Assembly: GCF_000331735.1 (NCBI RefSeq)
Contig: NC_020126.1
Location: 9,365,501 to 9,429,500, forward strand
Origin: Myxococcus stipitatus DSM 14675
GTDB lineage: Bacteria > Myxococcota > Myxococcia > Myxococcales > Myxococcaceae
Reading direction: 5' to 3'
Length of the DNA stretch: 64,000 nt
Shown here: positions 41,942 to 58,470 of the stretch, in pieces
How the letters are laid out: each line of letters opens with the position of its first letter
Numbering within the stretch: the stretch's first letter is position 1
Program-made: the position numbers and the translations under genes
Notes under the pieces: generated by a model
Told to the model about the DNA's origin: nothing
Databases searched by the model: none
What the model saw: only the letters and a program-made list of their open reading frames with translations

Positions 41942-44236
41942 ATGGAATTCGTCCGCGCCCTCTGTGTCGCGTGGTTGCTGGTGGCGGGGCTCGCCACGGC
42001 CGCCACCCCGGTCATCCAGGTGCCCGAGGGCGGCGCCGGTGTCCCCGTCATCACCAAGGGCATCGTCTGTGGCCCGCTGCGCCCGGGCTGGACGCTGGCC
42101 TCCGACGGCCGCACCCTGCGCCCGCCCCCCCGCGTGGAGCAGGACGACGCGCGCGTCCAGGAGCTGAAGGTCGCCGCCACCGCCGCGCAGTGCGAGACGA
42201 CCGAGGAGCGCGTCACCGTCATCGCCACGGGCACCTTCCCCCGCGTGGACGCGTCCGGCACCAACTTCTTCCCGGACGACGGCCGCGTGGAGCTGCGCGG
42301 CGTGGGCCTGGACCACGTGGGCATCTACTGGAGCGGCACGCCGCGCAACGAGGCCGATGCGAAGCTCATGGAGGGACAGGACGTCTGCCTCGCGCCCTCC
42401 GCGGAGAAGGGCACCGCGAGCTGCACCGTGCCCGTGGCGAGAGGGCTCCCCACCGACGCGGCGCTCTACTGGACCCCGCCGCACGGCCGGCAGGGGCGCG
42501 ACGTCACCACGTACGACGTCTCCGGCAACGTGGTGGAGCTGGAGACGTTCCGCCTGCGTCCCGGGCGCACCATCCTCACCCAGCCCCTCATCCAGTCGGG
42601 CGGCGTGGACGTGTCGCGAGGGCCGGGCTCCGTCGCGCTGAGCCACTCGGAGGCGGTGTCCTCCGTGGACTGCGGCCCCGTGCGCTGCGAGGTCAACGAA
42701 GGCGCCGTGTCGCTGCGCAACGTGCCGGGCGTGGACGTGAGCGTGACGCTGAAGCTGCGCCTGTCGCCGCGCATCTACTTCCTGCGCGGCGAGGCGCTGG
42801 AGCAGGTCATCCAGGAGACGCTCCCCGTCCTCGCCTGTCCCCTCTTCGCCGTGGACGGCACGGTGCTGCGCGACGCGGAGAACGCGGCCATGGTGGTGCG
42901 GCTGGACTCCTCCTGTCAGCACGACCCGCGCAAGCTCCTGTGGTTGATGAACGACCAGCGCGCGCGCGTGGAGCGCGTGGTGAAGGCGCCCGACGGCGTC
43001 TACGTGCTGCTGCGCACGGGCGGCACTTCGGAGCAACAAGTCACCGTGAGCGCGCAGACCTCCCGCGTCGAGGGCTCCGTCGTCGCGTCGGACACGACGA
43101 AGACGCTGCCCCTGCCGGTGCCTCGCGCGTCGCTGGAGCTGGCGAGTGAAGGGGCCATCGACTTCATCCCCATCAACCGCCCCGCGGAGCTGCACGTGGC
43201 GTCCAGCGGAGAGCAGGGCCGCTTCGTGCCTCGGCCGGTGGCGGGGGCCTACAGCGTCACCACGCGCGACGGCACGACGTACATCCAGGGCGAGCCCACC
43301 GCGGGCGGCTTCGTGGCCCTGCGCTTCGGCTATCAGCTCCCCACGCTGCCCGGAGAGCTGGCCACCGCGGACCTCTTCATCGTCAACGAGCGGGTGCAGC
43401 GCTCGGTGCGCGAGGCCAGCGTGCCCATCCGCGTGGAGAACGTGGTGGAGCTGGTGTGCGCGGACAAGGAGGGCAAGGACCAGGTGCTGGAGCCCAGCCG
43501 TCCGCACCGCGTCGCCTATGCGATGCGCAACTCGTGTCGGGTCATCATCCACCGCGAGCGGCTCAAGCCCGAGCAGGGCACGCAGGAAATCGTGCTGCGC
43601 ATCGACGTCACCAAGCCGGATGGCTCGGCGCGGGGCGAGAGCCGCGTGGAGCAGCGCATGCTGCTGCGGCCCCAAGGCGAGGCGCGCGTCATCCCCGTCC
43701 CGGGGCAGCTGGGCCAGTACGACCGCATCCTCGTCCAGGTCTCCCTGGTCGCGGACGAGTCGCGCTACGCGCTGAGCACCACGGACCGCTCGGGGCTTCC
43801 CTCCGCGCAGTGGACGGCCATCGTCAGCGGCGGGCGCTTCCGCCTCTACACGACGGCGACGATTCCCGCGGGCCTCTACCGCGCGACGGAGCCCAGCGGA
43901 CAGCTCATCCTCAACTTCGGCGTGGTGTCGCGCCTGGCCCTGCTCAACAACGAAGGCCAGGAGCGGCTGCTCGGCATCGAGATGGGCTTGATGGGCATGG
44001 GCCTCATCCCGCAGTCCGGAGACATCGAGTTCCCTCCGACGCTCGCGGTGGTGATGGGCCTGAGCTTGCGAGTGCCCATCGGCCCCGGCGCCGCGGTGGG
44101 CGCGCAGGCGTGGGTGGCGCGCGAGTTCCGCGACGACATCACCCGCCGCTCCGACGGCTCCGTCGTCCCGTCCAGCCGCTGGTCCTTCATCTTCGGACCG
44201 AGCATCTCCGTGGGCAACGTGGGCTTCAACCTCTGA
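41942..44236 (+). CDS. Large secreted protein of unknown function
   Basis: A 764-residue protein with a signal peptide (cleavage after GLATA, about residue 21). The following 600 residues are beta-rich with several paired cysteines (for example CGPL, QCET, DVCLAP, ASCTVP, DCGPVRCEV), consistent with disulphide-linked extracellular or periplasmic domains, possibly Ig-like. The C-terminal 130 residues (RLALLNNEGQERLLGIEMGL ... SVGNVGFNL) look like short amphipathic strands of an outer-membrane anchor. I do not recognise the family. It is not obviously linked to its neighbours. Confidence 0.65.
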   Translation: MEFVRALCVAWLLVAGLATAATPVIQVPEGGAGVPVITKGIVCGPLRPGWTLASDGRTLRPPPRVEQDDARVQELKVAATAAQCETTEERVTVIATGTFPRVDASGTNFFPDDGRVELRGVGLDHVGIYWSGTPRNEADAKLMEGQDVCLAPSAEKGTASCTVPVARGLPTDAALYWTPPHGRQGRDVTTYDVSGNVVELETFRLRPGRTILTQPLIQSGGVDVSRGPGSVALSHSEAVSSVDCGPVRCEVNEGAVSLRNVPGVDVSVTLKLRLSPRIYFLRGEALEQVIQETLPVLACPLFAVDGTVLRDAENAAMVVRLDSSCQHDPRKLLWLMNDQRARVERVVKAPDGVYVLLRTGGTSEQQVTVSAQTSRVEGSVVASDTTKTLPLPVPRASLELASEGAIDFIPINRPAELHVASSGEQGRFVPRPVAGAYSVTTRDGTTYIQGEPTAGGFVALRFGYQLPTLPGELATADLFIVNERVQRSVREASVPIRVENVVELVCADKEGKDQVLEPSRPHRVAYAMRNSCRVIIHRERLKPEQGTQEIVLRIDVTKPDGSARGESRVEQRMLLRPQGEARVIPVPGQLGQYDRILVQVSLVADESRYALSTTDRSGLPSAQWTAIVSGGRFRLYTTATIPAGLYRATEPSGQLILNFGVVSRLALLNNEGQERLLGIEMGLMGMGLIPQSGDIEFPPTLAVVMGLSLRVPIGPGAAVGAQAWVAREFRDDITRRSDGSVVPSSRWSFIFGPSISVGNVGFNL

Positions 44237-44261
44237 CGAAGCCCGCGCCGCGCGACGGGGG

Positions 44262-46244
44262 TCAGCTCGCGGTGCGGGTGCCGTGCGCGTGGTGCACGCT
44301 GACGCTGGAGGGCTCCGTCTCCCGGGGCAGCCACACGTTGAACGTGGAGCCCTGCCCCGGCACGCCGGGGGACTCCACCCAGATGCGGCCGCCGTGCTGC
44401 TCGACGATGCCCTGGCTGATGGTGAGCCCCAGGCCCAGCCCGCCGTACTTGCTGCCGTGCGCGCGGCCGAAGCGCTCGAAGATGAGGGCCTGCTTGTCCT
44501 TGGGAATCCCCACGCCGCTGTCCTTCACGGACAGGTGCACGCCTTCCTTCCCCTCGCGGCTCAGGCGCACCAGCACCGCTCCACCCTCGGGGGAGTAGCG
44601 GATGGCGTTGGACAGGAGATTCGTCAGCACCTGGTCCAGCCGTCCCCGGTCCCACGTCCCCTCCAGGTGCTCCGGTGCCTCCACCTGGATTTCGTGCCCC
44701 TGTGACAGCACCGCCATCCGGTCTCGCGTCTCCTGCACCAACTGGCCCAGGTCGAAGGTCTCCAGCTCCAGCGACAGCCGGCCCGCCTGCAGCCGGCTGA
44801 TGTCCAGCAGGTCCTCCACCAGCTTGGCCATCCGGTCGATCTGCCGGTTGATGATCTTCAGCGACTTGCCCGGGCCCGCCTCCGTCTCGCCGCCCAGCTT
44901 CAGGAGCGCCAGGTGCGCGTGGCCCTTGGCCGCCGCCAGCGGCGTGCGCAGCTCGTGGCTCGCCGCCGCGAGGAACGCATCCTTCGCGTCGCTGGCCAGC
45001 CGCAGCGCCGTCTCCGCGCGCTGGCGCTCGGTGATGTCGCGCGCCACGGAGATGAACCGCCCGGGTCCCTCCTCCGCCGCCACGAACTGGAGCACCACCT
45101 CCACGGGCACCTCGGTGCCGTCCCGGCGCCGGTGCGTCGTCGAGTACGTCTGGCTGGGCAGCGTGCCGCTCACCAGCGGCGCGAGCAGCTTGCGGAAGCC
45201 CGCCTCGTCGAAGGCGCTCTCCACCTCCAGCACCGACAGCCCCACCAGCTCATCCGTGCTGCTGGCCAGCTGCTTCGCCGCGCCCGCGTTGGCGTACGTC
45301 AGCGTGAGCGAGTCCGGGGAGAACATCAGGACGCAGTCCAGCGTCGCGTCCAGCGTCATCTTGAAGCGGCCCAGCGCCTCCTCCGCGCGGCGCTTGTCGT
45401 CGATGTCCGTGGCGATGGCAATCCACCCCACCACGTGGCCCGTCTCGTCGCGCTCCGGCACCGCGCGCGCCAGGTGCCAGCGATACACCCCGTCGAACCG
45501 GCGCAGGCGGAACTCGCGCTCCACGCGCTGGCTGGAGCGCACCGCCAGCTCCCACGCCACGCGCATCTCCTCCCGGTCCACCGGGTGCACGAACTCCAGG
45601 AACGTGGACAGCGACAGCGGCTGCTCCTCGTGGATGCCCGTGTAGTCGCGCCCCGCCCGGTTCGCGTAGGTGAACGAGCCGTCCGCGCGCGCCGCCCACA
45701 TCATCTCCGGCAGCGACTCCGTGAGCCGCCGGTAGCGCAGCTCGCTCTGTCGCTCCAGCGCCTCCCTGTCCCTCTGCCGCAGGAGCGCCGCCTGCCGCTG
45801 GATTTGTTGTTCCTTGAGGAACAAATCCACGAAGACGCTGACCTTCGAGCGGAGGATTTCAGGGTCGAACGGCTTGAGCAGGTAGTCCACCGCGCCGTGC
45901 GCATAGCCCTTGAAGATGTGGGCCGCGTCGCGGCTGAGCGCGGTGAGGAAGATGATGGGGATGGTGCGCGTGCGCTCGCGCTGCTTGATGAGCGTGGCCG
46001 TCTGGAAGCCATCCAGGCCCGGCATCTGCACGTCCATCAGGATGACGGCAAAGTCCCGCTGGAGCAGGAACTTGAGCGCTTCCTCGCCGCTGGTCGCCTT
46101 GACCAGCTCCTGCCCCAGCGGCTCGAGGATGGCCTCCAGCGCCAGCAGGTTGGACGGGTGGTCGTCCACCATCAGGATGCTGGCCCGAGGACGGCTGGCC
46201 CCTTCCAGGGGGCGTTCGGCGGAGTTGTGTTCGCTAGGCGTCAT
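44262..46244 (-). CDS. Hybrid sensor kinase: REC-PAS-PAS-HisKA-HATPase
   Basis: A 660-residue soluble kinase. An N-terminal receiver (about 20-140) has D71 as phospho-acceptor (ILMDVQMPG). Two PAS domains follow (about 165-290: SELRYRRLTESLPEMMWAARADG; about 290-410: MTLDATLDCVLMFSPDSL). The HisKA box has His430 (ASHELRTPLAAAKGHAHLAL), and the HATPase domain has NLLSNAIRYSPEGG, DSGVGI and GGLGLGLTI. The receiver is at the N-terminus, so it may take phosphate from another kinase and modulate this one. It lies 115 bp downstream of the poly-HAMP kinase on the same strand, and a phosphorelay between the two is a fair guess. Confidence 0.9.
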   Translation of the reverse strand: MTPSEHNSAERPLEGASRPRASILMVDDHPSNLLALEAILEPLGQELVKATSGEEALKFLLQRDFAVILMDVQMPGLDGFQTATLIKQRERTRTIPIIFLTALSRDAAHIFKGYAHGAVDYLLKPFDPEILRSKVSVFVDLFLKEQQIQRQAALLRQRDREALERQSELRYRRLTESLPEMMWAARADGSFTYANRAGRDYTGIHEEQPLSLSTFLEFVHPVDREEMRVAWELAVRSSQRVEREFRLRRFDGVYRWHLARAVPERDETGHVVGWIAIATDIDDKRRAEEALGRFKMTLDATLDCVLMFSPDSLTLTYANAGAAKQLASSTDELVGLSVLEVESAFDEAGFRKLLAPLVSGTLPSQTYSTTHRRRDGTEVPVEVVLQFVAAEEGPGRFISVARDITERQRAETALRLASDAKDAFLAAASHELRTPLAAAKGHAHLALLKLGGETEAGPGKSLKIINRQIDRMAKLVEDLLDISRLQAGRLSLELETFDLGQLVQETRDRMAVLSQGHEIQVEAPEHLEGTWDRGRLDQVLTNLLSNAIRYSPEGGAVLVRLSREGKEGVHLSVKDSGVGIPKDKQALIFERFGRAHGSKYGGLGLGLTISQGIVEQHGGRIWVESPGVPGQGSTFNVWLPRETEPSSVSVHHAHGTRTAS

Positions 46245-46359
46245 TGAAATAGGAGCACGGTATGCCCAGAGCGTTCACTGACTGGACAGGCTAGGCGCGG
46301 CGCGTGCCGGTCCCAAGCCCGGCGAGGTGGAGTCGTGCGCTAACCATCATTCAACCCCT

Positions 46360-53784
<7,425 letters not shown>

Positions 53785-53952
53785 GTACCGAGGGCGCCCG
53801 ACGGCAAATCCGACCGAATCTCCTGTGAGTTCGCGGACTTGTCGATTCAAGTCCCCACTCCACGGGAGGGTTTGTCGCGTACTGAACTTTGAACCCCAAC
53901 TTCCGGACACCGAGGGTGAAACCCGCAGGACCGGGAGCCCTTGTCCAACAGG

Positions 53953-54840
53953 TCAGGGAGGCGGAGCCGTGCAGGGAAATCCATCGCAGCCCTGCACATA
54001 GAGCGGCCGGCCGGGGAGCCTGCGGGCAGGGGCGAGATGACGTGCGGGGACCTCTCGCCGCGTCCCGGTGCGGGCATCGAGGACGTAGGCCGGTGCGCCG
54101 GGGGACGTGCAGCCGATCAACAACTGCTCCGGGGCGTCCAGCCACCAGAGCGACTCGACGGGACAGGGGATGTCCAGCTCGCGAGGCGCCAGCGTGTGCG
54201 TGTCGTAGACGCCCAGGTGGCCCTCGAGGAGCACGGCGGCGAGGCGTCCTTCGGCGCCCACGAAGAGGCGGCCCGCGTTGCCGGGCAGCAGCGTCTGCGC
54301 GAGCACCGTGCCGCTGGAGTCCACGGAGACCAAGTGTCCGGAGGCATCGAGGGCCAGCATGCCTCGCGCGGTTCCGGCCAGGGCCACGGGAGCGAAGTCG
54401 CCCAGGGGGCTCAGGGTGGTGCCGTCGTCGCGCAGCAAGCGGCCCGCGGCGGAGAGCCACAGGTGGTTGTCGCCGTCGAACGCAATGGCGAGTGTCCCGG
54501 CGAGCTTTCGCAGCGAGGTGCTGTCACCGGGGCCGCACACGGCGACGGCGTGAGGGCTGAAGACCGCGGCGCGCGAGGCATCGGGTGAGACGGCCCAGCC
54601 GATGCGGGCCTCTGGGAGCGCGCGGGCGAGACAGTGATTGAGGGCGCCGAAGTTCGGGTCCGTGGTGGGGGACGAGACGAGGTACGGCAGGCTCGTGGTC
54701 GCGATGTAGACGAGGAGGCCGAGTGAGACGGCGGTGGCGAGGGTGAGCGGCCAGGGGCGGAGGCTGCGCGCGCGGGTGTTCCTGGCGGACGCGCGTGCGC
54801 CTTTCCTCCCCGTGGTCACCGCGCTCTCGCGTCCACTCAA
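53953..54840 (-). CDS. Membrane-anchored protein with propeller-like periplasmic part
   Basis: A protein of about 295 residues, unknown function. One membrane span (about residues 32-53, PLTLATAVSLGLLVYIATTSL) follows a basic N-terminus. The periplasmic part contains repeated strands: AVSPDASRAAVFSP, LAIAFDGDNHLWLSAAGRLL, MLALDASGHLVSVDSSG, LFVGAEGRLAAVLLEGHLGVYD, spaced about 35-45 residues, typical of NHL/WD-type propellers. The start is uncertain: TTG at 54840 follows GAGGAG with ideal spacing, while GTG at 54879 lacks a good site; the frame is open to 55086, where it would overlap the divergent gene. It ends 168 bp before the poly-HAMP gene. Confidence 0.6.
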   Translation of the reverse strand: MSGRESAVTTGRKGARASARNTRARSLRPWPLTLATAVSLGLLVYIATTSLPYLVSSPTTDPNFGALNHCLARALPEARIGWAVSPDASRAAVFSPHAVAVCGPGDSTSLRKLAGTLAIAFDGDNHLWLSAAGRLLRDDGTTLSPLGDFAPVALAGTARGMLALDASGHLVSVDSSGTVLAQTLLPGNAGRLFVGAEGRLAAVLLEGHLGVYDTHTLAPRELDIPCPVESLWWLDAPEQLLIGCTSPGAPAYVLDARTGTRREVPARHLAPARRLPGRPLYVQGCDGFPCTAPPP

Positions 54841-55066
54841 GGTGACTCCTCGCGACGGTGCTGCGTCCTCGCCCTCCACGGCATAGCGCCCGGTCTTCTG
54901 CCAGGCCACCCACCCCGAGGCTGACTTCCAGCACAGCACGATTCGAGCGGGCGCGCTCGCGCGGCCCCTTGCCTGGGAGCGAGCACGCGAGCTTCCGCGA
55001 GGCCCGCTTGTCGCCGGCGCGAGGGGTCTCAACCTTGAAGGCTCAGCCCGAGGAAAGGACTTCGCC

Positions 55067-56128
55067 ATGCGACGAGCACTCTCCACCGCGGCCCTGGCGT
55101 TCAGCGTCCTGGCGTCGCCTCTTGCCTTCGCGCAGGCCGCGGGGGCGGGTTCGCCCGGAATGCCGTCCCATGCACAGCAAGGGACAGGGAGCTCGGGTGG
55201 CCGCTACCCGCAGGAGCCGGGGGCCTTCGAGCCAGGGGACTATGCCCCCACGCCCCAGGGCTCGACCGGAGCGGAGGACAGCGCGGGCAGCCCTCCGACG
55301 GGCGCGGGGAGCTCGTACGGGACGGGCGGAAGCGGGACGCAGGGGAGCGCGGCTTCGCGACCCGTGAGGTCAGGTGACGACGCGGGCACGGGCGGAAGTG
55401 GTGCTCAGCGGAACGAGGCCTCTCGGCGCACGGGCTCGACCGAAGACGCGGGCACGGGCGGGAGCGGCGCGGACTCCTCCGCTTCGGGCAACACGGGCAC
55501 TCGAGTCTTCGTGGGTGCGGACGCGGGGACAGGAGGCTCCGGAGCCCGCGACACGTCGTCGAGCACGGACGCAGGAACCGGAGGCTCGGGTGACGAGGGT
55601 GAGCGGGCTCCCGCCACCCCACAAGGCACCGAGCCTCACGACGCGATGGGCAACGCGCACGGCGGCAGCGCGGAGGCCGCGGCCTCTGGCCGGAAGCAGG
55701 ACCCCGATGACCTGACCCGCGAGGTCGCGATGCTTCGCTCCGACGTGCTCCGCCTCCAGCGACAGGTCAACGGCCTGAGCGCGAAGCAGCAGGGCGCGCA
55801 CAATGGAACGGGCGGCTCGGGCGCGGACGCCTCCAACGAGGACAACACGCCGAACGCGGACCCCTCCAAGACGGTGGTCGCCAACGTCGTCATGCGCGGA
55901 CAGGTGACCTCCACCTCCGCGCAGCGCATCGTGGTCCGAGACTCCGAGACAGGAGACCTCTACAACCTGCGCGTCGGCCAGAACACCCAGGTCCTCCACG
56001 GAGGCAAGCGCATCGCGCTCCAGAACCTCCGAGAGGGCACCTCCGTCCAGGCCGCGTACAACCTCTTCGGAGACGGCCACTCCGCCGCGACCCGCATCCA
56101 GGTGGCACCCACGCCCCGCCGGAAGTGA
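55067..56128 (+). CDS. Secreted GTGGSG-repeat protein with C-terminal OB-like domain
   Basis: A 353-residue protein with a signal peptide (cleavage after PLAFA, about residue 22). Residues about 60-200 are low-complexity, with at least six copies of (D)AGTGGSG separated by 10-25 residues. A short coiled coil follows (about 215-240, DDLTREVAMLRSDVLRLQRQVNGL). One more GTGGSG copy precedes a final beta-rich domain (about 270-345: VVMRGQVTSTSAQRIVVRDS, YNLRVGQNTQVLHGGKRI), which resembles DUF5666/OB-type folds. It probably is periplasmic or surface-exposed. A good ribosome site (AAAGGA) precedes the ATG. Confidence 0.75.
   Translation: MRRALSTAALAFSVLASPLAFAQAAGAGSPGMPSHAQQGTGSSGGRYPQEPGAFEPGDYAPTPQGSTGAEDSAGSPPTGAGSSYGTGGSGTQGSAASRPVRSGDDAGTGGSGAQRNEASRRTGSTEDAGTGGSGADSSASGNTGTRVFVGADAGTGGSGARDTSSSTDAGTGGSGDEGERAPATPQGTEPHDAMGNAHGGSAEAAASGRKQDPDDLTREVAMLRSDVLRLQRQVNGLSAKQQGAHNGTGGSGADASNEDNTPNADPSKTVVANVVMRGQVTSTSAQRIVVRDSETGDLYNLRVGQNTQVLHGGKRIALQNLREGTSVQAAYNLFGDGHSAATRIQVAPTPRRK
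55320..55600 (+). repeat. GTGGSG-coding repeat units
   Basis: The string GACGCGGGCACGGGCGGAAG and close variants occur six times between 55318 and 55600 and once more near 55810, coding for DAGTGGSG. Spacing varies, so this is a dispersed rather than strict tandem repeat. Confidence 0.75.
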
Positions 56129-56136
56129 CGCGGCCC

Positions 56137-56448
56137 TCACGCCTCTCGAACGAAGCGCTCGATGCGCGTGATGGCCGATTCCATCTTCTGGCGCGCGGAG
56201 CTGTTCGCCGAGTGCACCCGGACTCGCGGCGGGACGAAGCCGCGAGTCGCCACGGCCTCCTCCAGCCACAGCAGCACGTCGTAGCCCGTGCCGTGCGCGT
56301 CATCGCCCAGGTCGTGGTCGAGGCTCAGCTCGTCCACCTGCCCACCTTCGAGCAGCGTGATGACATCCTCGGGCCAACGCGCGGAGACCCAGCCCGTGGG
56401 CGTCGGCCGCTCATCGTCGAGATAGACCTTCAGGCGCGTCGAGCTCAG
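56137..56448 (-). CDS. Cyclic-phosphate processing receiver-like (cREC) protein with non-standard start
   Basis: The frame encodes LKVYLDDERPTPTGW, VITLLEGGQVDELSLDHDLG and YDVLLWLEEAV, the signature of the small cREC family (about 95-100 residues). The first strand with LDDERP is essential for the fold but has no ATG, GTG or TTG in front of it; the frame is closed by a TGA 6 bases upstream of the first CTG. The CTG at 56448-56446 overlaps the upstream gene's TGA as CTGA, mimicking the usual ATGA coupling, so initiation at CTG is proposed (103 residues). A GTG at 56337 would leave only 66 residues without the active-site Asp pair. The 4-base overlap with the upstream small gene suggests coupled translation. 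Confidence 0.65.
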   Translation of the reverse strand: MSSTRLKVYLDDERPTPTGWVSARWPEDVITLLEGGQVDELSLDHDLGDDAHGTGYDVLLWLEEAVATRGFVPPRVRVHSANSSARQKMESAITRIERFVREA

Positions 56449-56678
56449 CGCTTGTCATCCTTGCCGGAGCTGGCCTCCGCGAGCTGGCGCATCTTCGCGG
56501 CGAAGGGGCTCTCGGAATCGCCTCGGCCCTGCGCACTCGACAACCGCTGCCGCCGAGTCATCGCCAGGGAGCCCTCCGCGGGACCTTCCAGCGCTTCCTT
56601 GTCGTAGCGGTCCTGCCCTCCCAGCGCGCGCCCCACGGGCCGCGCGGACGCGACACGGCGGTTGGTATCCACGGACAT
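56445..56678 (-). CDS. Small hypothetical protein
   Basis: A 77-residue basic, probably disordered protein (MSVDTNRRVASARPVGRALG ... AEASSGKDDKR). It has a very good ribosome site (GGAGG, 8 bases before ATG 56678). I do not recognise a family. Its stop overlaps the proposed CTG start of the cREC gene. It is divergent from the small membrane protein gene at 56810. Confidence 0.6.
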   Translation of the reverse strand: MSVDTNRRVASARPVGRALGGQDRYDKEALEGPAEGSLAMTRRQRLSSAQGRGDSESPFAAKMRQLAEASSGKDDKR

Positions 56679-56809
56679 GACGAGACCTCCGGCGGTGACG
56701 ACCTCCCCCGTTCTACTCCACCCCCTCGCCGCTCGCAGCCCCACCACCCCAGGCCGGCTTCAAATGGGCGCCGGCTTGCACTAGAAAGTGCGGCCTGGAG
56801 CCCACGAGC

Positions 56810-57187
56810 GTGCCGCCCACCCGCCCCCCATCTCATCGCGACCCCCAGGAGCCGCCCCGCTCCCGCTGGCATCGGTTCCTCGACTTCATGGAGCTGTCCA
56901 GCCCCGAGGGCATGCGGGGCCTGGGGCTGATGATGGGCTTGCTGGTCATCGGCTTCTGGCCGCTGGTCGCGCTGGGCGTCCTGGACGTGAGCGGGTCGGC
57001 GCGCAAGGCCCTCGTCGCGCTGGGCCCGGTCACCATCTGCCTGGGCTTCTCCGTCCTCATCCTCGTGTGCGGCTACCGCTATGGCGAGTCGCTGCGCTGG
57101 TCCCGTCGACAGACCTGGGGCCTGGCCGCGCTGTTCCTGGGCCTGGGCGCGCTCGCCGGCCTGGGGCTGTGGTTCAGCGAGAGCTGA
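56810..57187 (+). CDS. Small membrane protein
   Basis: A 125-residue protein (GTG start) with a proline-rich N-terminus and three hydrophobic spans (about 40-62 GLMMGLLVIGFWPLVALGVL, 70-90, 103-121). No known motif. It may be a DUF-type inner-membrane protein. The neighbouring genes give no functional hint. Confidence 0.6.
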   Translation: MPPTRPPSHRDPQEPPRSRWHRFLDFMELSSPEGMRGLGLMMGLLVIGFWPLVALGVLDVSGSARKALVALGPVTICLGFSVLILVCGYRYGESLRWSRRQTWGLAALFLGLGALAGLGLWFSES

Positions 57188-57193
57188 GCCGCT

Positions 57194-57234
57194 GAAAACA
57201 CAAGGAGCCCGTCCCCTGAATCGGGACGAGCTCC
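57194..57234 (-). terminator. Rho-independent terminator after the trigger-factor-like gene
   Basis: GGAGC plus CGTCCC pair with GGGACG plus GCTCC (57204-57215 with 57223-57234), separated by one mismatch and a seven-base loop. On the minus strand the stem is followed by TTGTGTTTT. It lies 30 bp after the stop at 57264; it may also stop the plus-strand membrane-protein transcript. Confidence 0.85.
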
Positions 57235-57263
57235 TCGTCAGCACCGGGTGCGCGCGTCGAGGC

Positions 57264-58349
57264 TCAGCCCTGCTCCGCGCCCTCGAAGGTGACCTTCGCC
57301 TTGTTCATCACGTGCTCGACGGCGAACAGGTACCAGCCCAGCTCGACCAGCTTCTTGGTCGTCTCCGGCGTCTCGCGCAGGGCGGCGGCGACTTCCTCCG
57401 CGCCGAACCCGAACGGCTCCATGTGGTCGCGAATCAGCTCCTCGAGCTTCTCCGGGGTCAGCTGAAGCTTCTCCGCCTCGGTGACGGCCTTCAGCGCGAG
57501 GCCGATGTGCAGCCGGCGCTCGACGTCCGCGCGCGTGGTGGGGTCCGTGAGCCAACCGCGGAGCGCTTCCTGCTGCTCCTCGACGTCGAAGTTGTACTCG
57601 ACCATCGCCTGGCCTTCGGCCTGGGCCCAGCGGCGGCGAATCTCCTCCTCCACCAGCGCCTTGGGCAGCTCCACCGGCGCGCGGCGGGCCACCTCGTCCA
57701 GCACCATGTCCTGGGCCTGCACCCAGAGCTCGCCCGCGACTTCGTCCTCCAGCTCCTCACGGATGTTGTTCAGCACCTCGTCCAGCGTGCCGCCCATCCC
57801 GAGCTTCTCGAAGAACTCCGGCGAGCTCTCCGACAGCATCGTCACCTGCTGGGCGCCGACGACGTCGATGAGGAACCGCGCGGGCTTCCCCTGGAGCGCC
57901 ACCACCGGGTAGTCCTCCGGCAGCTCGAGGGCAATCTGCATGGACTCGCCCACCTTGCCGCCCTGGGCCACGGTCTCGCTGAAGCCGGGCATGGCCTCGA
58001 TGGGGGCCAGCTCCGTGGACATGCCGAAGCGCGCGGAGAAGGGGATGAGGACCCCGTCGCAGTAGCCCACGACGTTGAGCTGGACGTTGTCTCCCAGCTC
58101 CAGGGACTCGCCCTTCTCACGCTCGCGCGTGGTGGCCACGCTCCGGCGCTTCTCGTGGAAGGCGCGCAGGAGGTCGTCCTCGGTCAAGTCCTCGGGGGTG
58201 GGGACGAGGACGGAAATCCCGTCGAGCGACGGAGCCTCCACGGAGGGGAGCTTGAGCGAGTCCGTGGAGGCGGTGCTCACCACGGGGCTCATCTTCAGCA
58301 GGCGCTCGACGCCCCGACCAGAACCTTGATTGCTGCTGCTGCTGCTCAC
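57264..58349 (-). CDS. Trigger-factor-like peptidyl-prolyl isomerase/chaperone without ribosome-binding domain
   Basis: A 361-residue protein that resembles the middle and C-terminal domains of trigger factor. Residues about 80-165 look like the FKBP-type domain (GDNVQLNVVGYCDGVLIPFSA, LPEDYPVVALQGKPARFLIDVVG), and about 165-361 like the helical arm region (LPKALVEEEIRRRWAQAEGQ). The N-terminal ribosome-binding domain with its GFRxGKxP loop is absent. It probably holds or folds exported or sticky proteins away from the ribosome. GTG at 58349 (SSSSSNQGSG) has a GGGAG site. A second, related protein lies at 61693-62718. Confidence 0.7.
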   Translation of the reverse strand: MSSSSSNQGSGRGVERLLKMSPVVSTASTDSLKLPSVEAPSLDGISVLVPTPEDLTEDDLLRAFHEKRRSVATTREREKGESLELGDNVQLNVVGYCDGVLIPFSARFGMSTELAPIEAMPGFSETVAQGGKVGESMQIALELPEDYPVVALQGKPARFLIDVVGAQQVTMLSESSPEFFEKLGMGGTLDEVLNNIREELEDEVAGELWVQAQDMVLDEVARRAPVELPKALVEEEIRRRWAQAEGQAMVEYNFDVEEQQEALRGWLTDPTTRADVERRLHIGLALKAVTEAEKLQLTPEKLEELIRDHMEPFGFGAEEVAAALRETPETTKKLVELGWYLFAVEHVMNKAKVTFEGAEQG

Positions 58350-58470
58350 GGATGCTCCCGGAAGATAGGCGTGCCAGCGTCCGCGCCAATGGGGAACAAA
58401 GCGACGGCTCGGCATGGACTAAGGCTTAGTCCAGCCGAGCCGCTCTGACAAACCGCGAAAGATTGACGGC

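Noticed and set aside
53785..53910. Longer start for the poly-HAMP kinase at 53910
   Set aside because: The extra 42 residues are not like a domain, and the ATG at 53784 gives a compact basic N-terminus; the choice remains weakly supported.
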